A stretch of DNA of 64,000 nucleotides from Paratrimastix pyriformis (Eukaryota > Preaxostyla > Paratrimastigidae), in NCBI GenBank assembly GCA_027972325.1, contig JAPMOS010000002.1, forward strand, positions 1,214,001 to 1,278,000. The letters are read 5' to 3'. The notes below the pieces were generated by a model that did no database searches, was not told where the DNA came from, and worked only from the letters and a program-made list of their open reading frames with translations. Positions 12,401 through 22,282 of the stretch are shown piece after piece. Position 1 is the stretch's first letter, and each line of letters opens with the position of its first letter. A program made the position numbers and the translations under genes.

Positions 12401-14993
12401 GCGCCGCCCCCCTCTCCGCCCCATCCGCCAGTACCAAGACGTGGAATTCGCTTCGCTCTCGGGGCCGCGTCGTGCGCATTGCCACCACCCCAACTACATG
12501 CGGGTCCGCGACCCGCCCTTGGCCTGGCACGCCCTGGCCGACCCCACTCGGCACACCTCTGGTCGCGCTCGGCGGGTCGGTGGGAGCTGAGCCTCTTTCT
12601 CTTTGCCCCGGGTGCGGGCGCGGCTGCACTGCGGCCGCAGATGGGCTACGGCCAGCGGGCCCTGGACCTGCTGACGGCCTTCTACGAGGGGCGCCTCTTC
12701 GACGAGCAGGCCGCCACGGCTGCCGCGGGCGCCCTGGCCGCCTCCCCCGCCACCATGGGCGGGGCCGCGGGTGACATCCACACCGAGGCCATCGCCCCCC
12801 GGGCCGCCCTGCCGCCCCTGCTGGCCCCCCTGCGGACCGTCCGCCCGGCCAAGCTGCACTACCTGGGCACCTCCTTCGGCCTCACCCTCGAGCTGTTCAA
12901 CTTCTGGAAGCGGGCAGGCCTGAAGCCCATCTACCTGCGCCAGACCCCCGTCCGCTGCCCCCGACCGCCCCCACGTGAATGGGCGCCGCTTGGGCTGGGC
13001 TGGGCTGGGCTGGGCTGGCGCGGGGAGAGGCGGATGGAACGAGGGAGGGCGGGTTGCCCCCCGAGCCTGTCTGACCCGTGGCCTCTGCCTGACCCGTGGC
13101 CTCTGTGACCACCTCTGTCTGTCTGGCCCCGCAGAACGAGCTGACGGGGGACCACAGCTGCATCATGGTCCGCCAGCTGGCCCCCCAGGAGGACGCCGCC
13201 GAGCCGCCATCCCCATGGCTGGACGCCTTCTGCGAGGGTCCGCTTCCGGGGGGCTGTGGGGTTGCTGCCTGGGGGGAGCTGCTGCCTGGGGGCTGCCTCC
13301 TCGAGCGGGATGGCTGACCGGTGCCGGGGGCGGCGGCGTGGGGGCGGCGGCGTGGCGGGCGGCAGACTTCACCCGGCGGATGACGGCCCTGCTGGGCTAC
13401 GAGTTCCGCCAGTACGCGCCCCCGCTGGGGCTGGCCCTGCTCGACCCCACCCAGCGCCTCATCAGGAACGGCGGCGCTGCGGCCGCCGAGACGGCCCACG
13501 GTCCGCCCCCCAGGCACGGCCTCCCTCTCGCCCCATGCCCAGCCTCTCGCCGTCCTCAGCCCCCGCCCCTTGGTCCCTTTGGCCTCCTTTGACCCCCTTT
13601 GGCCCTTTGGCCCCTTTGGGTCACAGCCCTGACCAAGGCCGAGCTGGACGTCTTCATGACCTCGTACGACCTCAAGCGCCTCGAGAGGTCCGCCCCGGCT
13701 GGCCCCCCTGCCCGCCGCCCCTCGTCCCACCCCTGGCTGGACGGTCCCTGCTCTTTGGCGGGCGGCCCGTTTGGCCGATGCTCACCGTGTCGGGGGCTGG
13801 TGTGTCCTGGGGTGGCGCTGGGCAGTTACTCGCGGGGGCAGCTGGACTATCACGTGGTGGTGGATCTGCTGCCCCTGGTGGCCCGGCTCTACTTCACCCT
13901 GCGCCTGCCGGTGGCCCTGAGCCCCCTGCAGGCCACCCTGATGGTGGCCCTGGGGCTGCAGCACAAGACGGTCACCCAGCTGGAGAAGGAGCTGGGCCTG
14001 CCCTCCAACCAGATCCTCGCCCTCTTCGGCAAGGCCCTCAAGAAGGTCCCCGCCCTGCCCTGTGCTGTGCTGTGCTGTGCTGTGCTGTGCTGTGCTGTGC
14101 TGTGCTGTGCTGTGCTGTGCTGTGCTGTGCTGTGCTGTGCTGTGCTGTGCTGTGCTGTGCTGTGCTGTGCTGTGCTGTGCTGTGCTGTGCTGTGCCGACC
14201 GGATTCCCTCCTCCTGCAACGGCGCCTCCCTCGGCCGCCCCGTGCTCACCCGTGACTTGCATGGTCCGTGGCGGGCCTGGCGGGTGGGGCGGCAGGTTGC
14301 GGGGCACCTGAACACCATCGTCGAGCAGGTCATCGCCACCCAGATCGAGGCCGAGCAGGCCGCAGCCCCGACCCCCGTCCGTCGCCAGCCCCCCTGCCCA
14401 GCATTCGCCCGCTGACCCCCCCGTGCCTGTGAGCTCACTCGGCCACCCTTCTTCCTGTCCCTCCATTGGTGCCCTGCAGGCGCTCCCCGAGGGGGCCGCC
14501 CCGGCTGGGCGGACGCTGGACGAGGACCTGGCCGCGGCCGCCAAGGAGGCCCAGCGGGCCCTCACCCGCAAACAGCAGGCCCTCCTCAAGGACCCCGCCC
14601 TCCAGAAGTCCGCCCCAACCCCACCCTCCTCCTCCCTGCTGCCTCGGGCGGGTCGGGACATGGGCTCATGCCGTCTGGGTGGCCCGCCGCAGGTTTGCCA
14701 TCAAGGGCTCCGATAAGGCCTGGGAGAGCGCCCTCAAGCTGAGCCGCGACAAGATTCCGGCCTCGCTCTCGGTGGCCACCGGGGCCGCCAAGAAGCACGC
14801 CCGGGGCAAGGTCCTGGGCGAGGACGAGCTGCCCGCCGAGGAGCCCGCCGTCCCCACCCCGGCCAGGGCCCAGCCCCAGCCCCAGGACGAGGCCCCAGCG
14901 GCCCCGGCCCAGGAGCAGACCGGCAAGCCCCAAAGGAAAGCCGCCCCCCAGCAGCCGGCCGGCAAGAAGAAGCCCCGCAAGGAGGCCGCCTGA
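9436..14993 (+). CDS. RNA cytidine acetyltransferase (NAT10/Kre33 family)
   Basis: N-acetylates cytidine in 18S rRNA and tRNA and drives small-subunit biogenesis in the nucleolus. The whole protein aligns with Kre33/NAT10. Landmarks are VDARIRTLIENCV, SFFVIVGDKGRDQVV and FGMCILQ-DFEALTPNLLARTIET, the helicase P-loop GRGRGKSAALGLA (about 10805), VVDEAAAIPLPLVR (about 11110), ASHYRNSPNDLQIMSDAP (about 12050), the GNAT loop MGYGQRALDLL (about 12640), VYLRQTP-NELTGDHSC, and a Lys-rich tail. It has about 15 introns: the first is about 30 nt with donor GTTTCG, and later ones nearly all begin GTCCGC (10337, 10534, 11393, 12950, 13238, 13501, 13688, 14608). The exons near 11990, 12100 and 12500 each need one extra base to stay in frame (TL-SYHKASE, SDAP-AHNLFVLL, RIAT-HPNYMR). 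An Ala/Thr-rich insert sits at 11270-11390. Confidence 0.93.
11760..11872. repeat. 17-bp tandem repeat in a NAT10 intron
   Basis: Six to seven copies of a unit close to GCCCCGCCACTCCCTCC, with some shortened by deletion. Confidence 0.9.
14059..14193. repeat. (CTGTG)n pentanucleotide array in a NAT10 intron
   Basis: About 27 perfect copies, starting just after the donor GTCCCC at 14046. Confidence 0.97.
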
Positions 14994-15208
14994 TGATGAG
15001 CGCCACCCATCGGCCGAGCCTCGCTTCCTCGCTTACTCGCTGCTCGCTTGTGCCCTGTGCTCCCGTGTCCCCGTGTCCCCGTGCTGCTTCGCTCGCATCT
15101 TTAACGGTCTTCGACAAGAAGCCCCGGAAATTCACAACATTTTGACTGACAGGGAAGGGGATATCGCCGGAGGGGGTGCATCATACAAAGCCGTTCGTGC
15201 AGTCAGTC

Positions 15209-16681
15209 ATGGATGAAGAAGGCTATGAGCCGGAACGATTCAGTCAACCAGAATCCATTTTTCCTGAGGTCCCATTTTTCCCTGGGTGGTATTGGTATGT
15301 TGATTATTTTTTTCCGGACAGTTTATTTGCCCGTTATGTCAATGTGTGATGCGTAATTCGGTAACTTTTGGGTGTGCCGAGGCTTCCCATAAAAGCTGCG
15401 CCCAATGTGCCGAACGGTGGTTCCGAGCCGGCTCTCGGACCTGTCCCATCGATCGGTCGACGGTCTCCCCGAAGGCCCCCTTTCGGGACCTTTCGATTGA
15501 CAGCATGATCGGGCGGCTCAACATCCATTGTCGAAATCAGGTCCGATCGCCACCATCACCGCAGCGACTGTCGTCACACCCCCGGGGCCCGTGCAGCGGG
15601 GCGGCTGCGGCTGGGCGGGGCTGGTCAGCCAGCTGGGGCCCCACGAGGCCACCTGCCCGCACCGCCTGGTGGGGTGCCCCAACGAGGGCTGCGGGGAGGA
15701 GGTCCCCTCGGCCCAACTGGAGGGTCTGCCCGCGTCCCGCAGCCTCGGGGGGCGCTCACCATCCGCCCGGCTCCCGCAGCCCACCGGGCCGGCTGCCCCT
15801 GGCAGGTGGTCGAGTGCCCCCACTGCCGGGCCCGGCACCCCCTCCGCGAGGGCCAGGTCACTACCCGCCCTTGCAGCCCCTGCCCTACGCACGCCCCCGC
15901 CCCGTGGGGGGACGATGATCATTGAGCGGCCGAATGAGACTGCCCCGCCCCACCCGCCCCATCCGTCCCTCGGCAGGCCCATCTGAGCGTCTGCCCGAAG
16001 GTCCCCGTGGGCTGCCCCAACCAATGCGGCGCCTGCCTGCCGCGGATGGAGCTTGAGACCCACCTGCGCGCGGCCTGCCCCCGGGCCGTGCTGCCCTGCC
16101 TGGTCCCCGGCTGCCCCGACATGGTCCAACCGCCCTCACCACCGCCAGCCCACCACCCCAATCACGGCCTGACGCCGACCCTCTCCTTCGCCCCGGGGGG
16201 ATGCAGGTGATGCGGATGGAGATGGCCGCCCACCTGGGGGCCGAGGGGTCCCGCCACGTCGCCCTCCTCGAGGCCCACCGGGCCGCCGATGCGGCCCTGG
16301 AGACCCGCCTGGCCGCCCTCGAGGCCCTCCAGGCGCCCCGGGCCGCCCACCCCGCCGCCTCCGCCGAGAGGGCGCCGCCGCCCCGCCGCCCCGCCGCCCC
16401 GCGGCCGGACCTGCCGAGGCCGAGGAGGAGGATGAGCCCGAGGCCGCCGACCCGCTGGTGCTGCCCGACGACCGGCCCGCCCCCGGGGCTGCGGCCGGGG
16501 CCGTGGCTGTGGCTGTGGGGCGGCCCCTGGGACCGGCTGGCGGGGCCCCCGGCGGGGCGGGCGGGGAGGGGCGTGGCCGGCCGGGCCTCATCGGCTTCTC
16601 GGAGCGCTTCAAGTCGGACGCCATCACCGTCTCCCAGGGCGGCGCCGTGGCCACCGTCACAGGCCCCACCGCTGGCTGTCC

Positions 16682-16720
<39 letters not shown>

Positions 16721-17372
16721 CGCACGCACATACACATCTGACCCCCCCGCTCTCGGGCCCATGGGGTGGGACGGCATGGCGGGCGGGGCAGACCACAACG
16801 TGTTCATGTCCGATGAGCGGCTCACGGGCGGCGTCTACGAGGTGACCGTCCTCGTCAGGGGTCCGCCACCCCTTCCATCCCCGCCCCCGCCCCGCCCCCG
16901 CCCCCGCCCCCGCCCCCGCCCCCGGGCCCTTGCCTGGCTGTGACCCATCCCGGCCTTCCCGGCTTCGCCTGGATTGGATCGGTTCCCCCTCCTCCTCCCC
17001 TGACCCCATGTTCCCCTGGCTGGGTGCGGCAGCGATGGGGGCTGGGGCGGCTTACCACCTGGGGGCCGCGGCCCGAGTGCACCTGGGGGATGCAGCTCAA
17101 GCTGGGCTTCGGCAACGCCAGCAAGGCCACCGGCTGGGGCCTCTGCGACGTGCCCAACGCCCCGGGGGCCACTACGCCATCTGGTCGCGGGGCCAGCCCC
17201 TGGCCCGGAGCGAGCGGGGCTTCGGGACCGGGTCCGGATGCGGCTCGACCTGACCCGGGGCGAGCTGGCCTACTGGCTCAACGGCGACCTCGAGCCCTGC
17301 GCCGCCCTGCGGGGCTGCCCCCAGATCAGGGCGGGCCTCTACCCGGTGGCCGTCCTCTGCGACCCGTCCGCC

Positions 17373-17417
<45 letters not shown>

Positions 17418-17537
17418 ACGGCCATCCATCCTCTGGGGCTCTGGCGGTCCTCATCCCCGCAAACGGGTTGGCGGGCCGTGGGGGGGCACAGGGGTTCCTC
17501 CTTCGAGATCGTCGACGTCCGCCAGCCGACCGACTGA
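15209..17537 (+). CDS. RING / TRAF-type zinc finger / SPRY-like protein, probable E3 ligase
   Basis: Start ATG at 15209 (MDEEGYEPERFSQPE). An intron with donor GTCCCA leads to a RING-like exon: FICPLCQCVMRN, CAEASHKSCAQCAERW and CPIDRS. TRAF-type zinc fingers follow: CPHRLVGCPNEGCG, CPWQVVECPHC, CPKVPVGCPNQCG and CPRAVLPCLVPGC (15650-16130). Then comes an Ala/Leu coiled coil (16200-16340) and a C-terminal beta domain like SPRY/B30.2: FKSDAITVSQ, LTGGVYEVTV, MQLKLGFGNASKATGWGLCD, HYAIWSRG, DLTRGELAYWLNGD, AGLYPVAVLCD, SFEIVDV. Typical TRAFs end in MATH, so SPRY here is unusual. Two frame breaks occur in the last domain: one G short near 17163, and seven bases short between direct repeats near 17230. 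Both look like consensus or slippage errors. Confidence 0.7.
16684..16718. repeat. poly-C run in an intron
   Basis: About 35 consecutive C on the sense strand of the RING/SPRY gene, just inside an intron. Confidence 0.97.
17379..17416. repeat. poly-C run in an intron
   Basis: About 38 consecutive C, 13 bases after the donor GTCCGCC at 17366 of the RING/SPRY gene. Confidence 0.97.
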
Positions 17538-17606
17538 TGACCGGCCGACCGACTGATGACCGGCCGACCGACTGATGACCGGCCGACCGACTGATGACCG
17601 GCCGAC
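17525..17606. repeat. 19-bp tandem repeat spanning a stop codon
   Basis: Four copies of a unit near CGACTGATGACCGGCCGAC. The first supplies the last codons and TGA of the RING/SPRY gene, so the repeat grew from the coding end into the 3' UTR. Confidence 0.9.
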
Positions 17607-17985
17607 GGGGTCCTCTCATGGGGGTATGCGAGGGTTTGAAGGACCGACGTCTTTCGCCCGACCGGGCGATTCGAGTTGCGCGAAGAAAGCCGGTTTCTGC
17701 TCCTGCCGCTCTTTCTTCGTCTTCATATTGCTTCATCTTCATGTTGGGCTTTCTTCTTCATCTTCATGTTGGGCTTTCTTCTTCATCTTCATGTTGGCCT
17801 GAAAACCGGGCGATTTCTTCTCTTCCCTGACCCGGCGGACGACCCCTCGACCACAGCCCGCCCGACCTCAGGCCCAACCCGCCGGATGAGGGGCAGCAGC
17901 TGATGGATTGGAGGATCCGAGGAGGGGAAGCGGAATAAATGACAAACAGCGGGCGGGCCGCTTACTGGGCGGCTTACTGGGCGGC
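17607..17985. other. tail-to-tail intergenic region, RING-SPRY / CCT5
   Basis: No gene seen. Base composition is ordinary. A 23-24-bp unit (CTTCTTCATCTTCATGTTGG) is repeated three times at 17727-17800. Next to the CCT5 stop, a 12-bp CTTACTGGGCGG unit occurs three times. Confidence 0.7.
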
Positions 17986-20488
17986 TTACTGGGCGGGGGC
18001 GGGGGCGGGCTTGAGGATGTCGTCGATCTTGAGGATCATCCGGACGACCTGGGTGGCCAGCAGGTACTGCTCCTTTTTGGCCAGCAGCGTCTCGAAGACC
18101 CCGTGTGTCCTCATGTCTGTGTTGCCCCGGCAGGCCCACCAGCCCCCCAGGAGCGCCGAACAGGCAGAGGATGAGAGCGGGCCCGCCGCAGCCACCACCA
18201 CCACCACCACCAGAATTTCCATTCTAGTGCTGAGGAGGGCCGGGGCATGGGGGGCAGGGGCAGGGGAGGGCCGGGGCGGACCCATGTTGCCGGTCTCCAT
18301 GCAGTCGACCCCGAGGCGGGGGTTGTGCTCGCGCACCTGGGCGGCCTTGACCCGGGCCAGGGTCTCGATGGGCGGCAGGCCGCTGTTCTCGGCCAGGGCC
18401 ACCGGGACCGCGTCCAGGGCGTCGGCGAAGGCCCGCAGGGCGTACTGCTCGATGGTGCCCACCTGGTCGGCCATGTGGCTGATGTGCAGCGAGCAGGCCA
18501 CCTCGGCGGCGCCGCCCCCGTAGATGATGCGGTTGTCGCGGATCAGGTTCCGGGTGACGCACATGGCGTCGTGCAGGGAGCGCTTGGCCTCCTCGAGCAG
18601 CATCTTGTTGCCGCCCCGGATGAAGACCGTCACGGCCTGGGTGTTGGCGCAGCCCTCGATGCTCAGCATCTCCTCCTTGCCCGACGTGCCGAAGTTCACC
18701 TCGCGCACAAGGGCCGCTGGGCAGGGCAGGGCAGGGAAAGGGCAGAGCAGGACAAGGGCCCAGGTGAGCGGGTTGCAGAGGAGCGGCGCGGATGATGGGC
18801 TTGTGGCGGTGTGTGGGCGGTGTGTGGGCGGTGTGTGGGCTGCGTTGTGGGCTGTGTGTGGGTGGGCAGACCGTGGCCGAGCTTCTCGGGGGTGAGGTCC
18901 TCGAAGCGGGGCACGATGCGGGCGCCCGTGGCCATGGCCACCAGCTCCAGCTCGAGGCCGCCCACCCAGCGGACGGCCGGCAGGTCGGCCTGCATGAGCA
19001 GGTGGTTGGCCTCGTCGTCGAAGCCCCACTGGCAGAGGACCAGGTTGGCGCCGGACTGCTTGACCAGCTGCACCATCCGGTGGAAGTAGTCCCGCTCCTG
19101 CTGGGCCAGCTGCTGGTACTTGGCGGCGCTGTCGATCTCCACCTTGTACTTGGTCTTGGGCTTGGGGCACTCGAAGGGGCACGTCAGCACGGCGATCCGG
19201 GCGTCGCGGATCTCCTTGCGCATCTGCGGGTGCGAGATGCCCTTGTCCAGCATCAGGCCCTGCACAAGCTCGGTGTCCTCCAGCCGCCCGCCAACCTGCA
19301 CGGGCCACGGCCAGGGGGGAAGGGAAGGGAAGCCCGGCGCACGGGGTGAGTGGGGGAGGGGGGTGAGTGACAACGGAATGGCATCGGGACGCCGCCCACA
19401 GGCATCGGGGCGCCAAGCCAAACTCAGCCTCGCCTTTGATCGACAGGACCTCCGGGGAGGGCGCGCGCCGGGCGGGACGGTTGCCGCGAGGGCAAGACAT
19501 CCCGCCCGGCACAGCCGTCAGAGGGATCGGAAAGAGGGAGTGGGGTCGGGGGAAGGAGGCTCCGATTACTAATTGGATCCATCTTTGTCTGGCATGGCAG
19601 GGAAGGGGGCAAGGGAACCGGGGCAGCAGAAGCGAGGGAGGGACCTTGGTCTCAATCTTGATGTGGTCGAAGTTCACGTCACGGCGGTCCAAGTCGGCAA
19701 CGTCCAGCACAGCCTCCACGGCGATGCGGGCCATCTTGGTGCCGTGCCGATTGACGCTGTGATCATCAAACAGCGGTGAAATTGATCATGTGAGTCAGAG
19801 AATGCGCAGACATCTTCGAGCTCAAGCAAGAGGTGGCAGGGACATAAAGAGGCGCAATATTATCCTTGGTGAACTCCAGGCGATCGCTGATGGTCTCCAT
19901 GTACTGGCAGGCATGTTGGCAAGCCATCTCGAAGCCATCGGCAATTCGGATAGGGTGAATCCCCTGTAATCCAAACAACAAGTCCCGGTGAATTTTTCAG
20001 GAGAAGGACAACCAGACCTTATTGATGAGAGGGAGAGCCTGCTCCAAGAGAGAGCCGGCAAGAATGACAACACCAGTAGTGCCGTCGCCGACTTCGTCAT
20101 CCATCGACTTGCTCAGCTCAACAAGCATCCGAGCAGCCTGGTTTTCCACTTCCATGTGGTCCAGAATCGTACGACCATCATTGCTGACAGTCACATCACC
20201 GTCCTTGCTCACCAGAGCCTTATCCATACCTTACGGAAGAAAAGAATCGTCATATGAGCTCAGCATTTGGACAGACCCTTTGGGCCGAAGCTAGTACGGA
20301 TGGTGTTGTACAGGTAAAGGCAAGCTTGGATGTTTTCCTGCAAGAAATGGATAAAGCCAGTTGTAAAGGACGAGCGTCCGAACCTTAATGGCCTCAACAC
20401 CAGTAATACGCTGCTTCTTATCCTGCTCGCGCAGAACAATGAAGGGGTTGCCGTACTCATCGTAAAAAACGGGGACTTGCTGCTGCAT
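17986..20488 (-). CDS. CCT5: T-complex protein 1 subunit epsilon (CCT5)
   Basis: One of eight paralogous subunits of the cytosolic TRiC chaperonin, which folds actin, tubulin and other proteins. It aligns over its full length with CCT5 rather than other subunits: [157 protein letters not shown]. The start at 20488 gives [13 protein letters not shown]. Early introns open GTTCGG and GTCTGG. The one after GLSK is best explained as GC-AG (GCTGAG...GTAAG near 20250). The first 600 bases are of ordinary GC, and the rest is very GC-rich. Confidence 0.95.
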
Positions 20489-20578
20489 TGCGGTCGCTCG
20501 GCAAAGTTTTTCGAAACCCGAAGCGCGAGTGGTACCGGGACATGGCTGCCATCTGCCGGACAACCCCTTCGCGACTCG
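20489..20578. promoter_or_regulatory. 90-bp divergent promoter, CCT5 / secreted protein
   Basis: Only 90 bases separate the two head-to-head start codons, so both promoters and both 5' UTRs must fit or overlap here. Confidence 0.6.
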
Positions 20579-22160
20579 ATGCTGTCGCTTCTTTTTGCCC
20601 TTCTTCTCCCTGCAATCATCGCGGAGTCTACCGATCCACTCGTCGTCCTCAGTGCTAGCGGGAGCGGCACGCTTTCTCTGAGCAACGACGAATTGATTGT
20701 CAATCGCGAGGGATATTGCAATCATACTCTCTCTTGGGTCCCCTATTCCAGCGGGTATCTTTCGATGAAAGATTCCCCGTTGAACAAACCATATTTGGGG
20801 ACTCCTTACACACGCTTCCGCGATTTGGACACACTCTCCCCAGCCCAGAATCTTTCCGTTGTGGAGCGCTTCGATCTGGCAATGGAATTGGGGACAGGCC
20901 GTCCGGGGCGGCTAGAACAGAAGTACACGCGGGTGGGCAAGAAGAAAACACCCCAATTTTGGGAGGTTTGTGTCTGCCGCCTACCACCTCCAATTCCATT
21001 TGTGATGCAGGGCCTTTGCGATCGATGGAGTGCGCAGGCACTGAATCCAATCCTCGCCCCTTTTTTGAAGAATCACATCCTTTACAAGGGTCTCTTTTTC
21101 AGCATTGCCGAGCAGCGAGCCCTGGCCACAGCGGTCGGGGCAACCCGAAAAACAATCGTTGGACCCCTTTTTGACAAGCACGTTACAGCTGCAGATATTC
21201 TCAAGGTCAGCACCCAGCTTTTGTCCTTCTAATCTCCTCACCCCCCTCACCCCCCTCACCCCCCTCACCCCCCTCACCCCCCTCACCCTCACCATTCACC
21301 CCTCTCTCCTCTCTCTCCTCTCTCTTTCTCTCCACGTACGGCGCCAGATGCAAAAGTTTTTTGTCGCAGACATTGGGGTGGTCGGAAACACCTGGCTGGT
21401 CGTGGCCAACGAAGGACGGAGGGAAGTTTGGAATTTCCCTTTCTACAGCATCGCCCACAACATCACCCTGGCCCCTCCGGGTTCTAGTGCCTATCTCGCT
21501 GCCATCCCTCGCTTCCTGAACCATAGTGACCACCCTGTCCGGAGCCGGACCCCGCTGGAGAGCGGCGGGACCGACCAGTTGCGATGGGAGCAGACGCTCC
21601 AAAGTGGCAATACTACTGTAATTCAGCGAGACTATTTTGTCTACGATGTCTCGACCAACGCACTGTGCGCATTGGAAAAGTCTGCTGCTGCTTTGACCTT
21701 GCTTTTTGGAAGTTTCCGGCCGGCCTCAGGTACCCGGACGCGGACGGTTGGGAGGGACCGACCGAGGTCGACACGATGTTCTGGCATACCTACCTCTTGG
21801 TCAACGCCTCCACTGGCGCTGTTCTCTCTGCTGTCTTCGCGGCAGATAGCAACGACACCTTAGGTCTGTGCCGTTTGCTCCCTCGTCCTCGAGGAACGCC
21901 GTGTAGAGTTCCTGTGGGTCCCCAGGGGGGTCGACCAGAGTCCCCTTGCCCCCGAGGAGGAATTTTTCTACGAGATGTTGCACCACGCCACCCTTTTGCC
22001 CACGGACGCCTATCCGCCTGCCCCGCCACAAGAGTATCCACCACCATCGCCGACTCCAATGCACGTGGAACGCCCCGTTGTTGCTGCGTCATGGAGTCTC
22101 TCCGCGCACCCTTGGCTGACCCTCTTCTCCGTGGTGGCCGCTTTAACAGTGGGACTGTAG
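20579..22160 (+). CDS. secreted, probably GPI-anchored glycoprotein
   Basis: Begins with a clear signal peptide (MLSLLFALLLPAIIAES) and ends with a short hydrophobic tail after a polar spacer (HPWLTLFSVVAALTVGL, stop TAG 22158-22160), the pattern of a GPI-anchored surface protein. N-glycosylation sequons are frequent (NHT, NLS, NHS, NTT, NAS, NDT). A central FWEGLCDRWSAQAL motif is faintly like the GLCxxW core of oomycete transglutaminase elicitor proteins, but I would not name it from that alone. Introns open GTTTGT (about 20968), GTCAGC (about 21208) and GTCTGT (about 21865). The second contains a (CCCCCCTCA)n repeat. The frame near 21655-21730 needs another intron whose ends I could not fix. 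Confidence 0.65.
21236..21287. repeat. 9-bp tandem repeat CCCCCCTCA in an intron
   Basis: Five to six copies forming a C/T-rich tract before the acceptor CGCCAG at about 21347 of the secreted-protein gene. Confidence 0.9.
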
Positions 22161-22282
22161 CCACTCACTCTTGGAGCGGGCTGTCACTCTGGCGGGCTGT
22201 CTTCTCTTTCCCCTCTCGTTCTCCCTCGTTTCTAGACGGAATAAAGCAAGGAATTCAGCGTGAGCGGCGTGTTGTGCGACGC

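Noticed and set aside
13782-14661. Open frames of Thr-Ala-Gln-His-Ser or Leu-Cys-Cys-Ala-Val repeats.
   Set aside because: Translation of the CTGTG array in a NAT10 intron.
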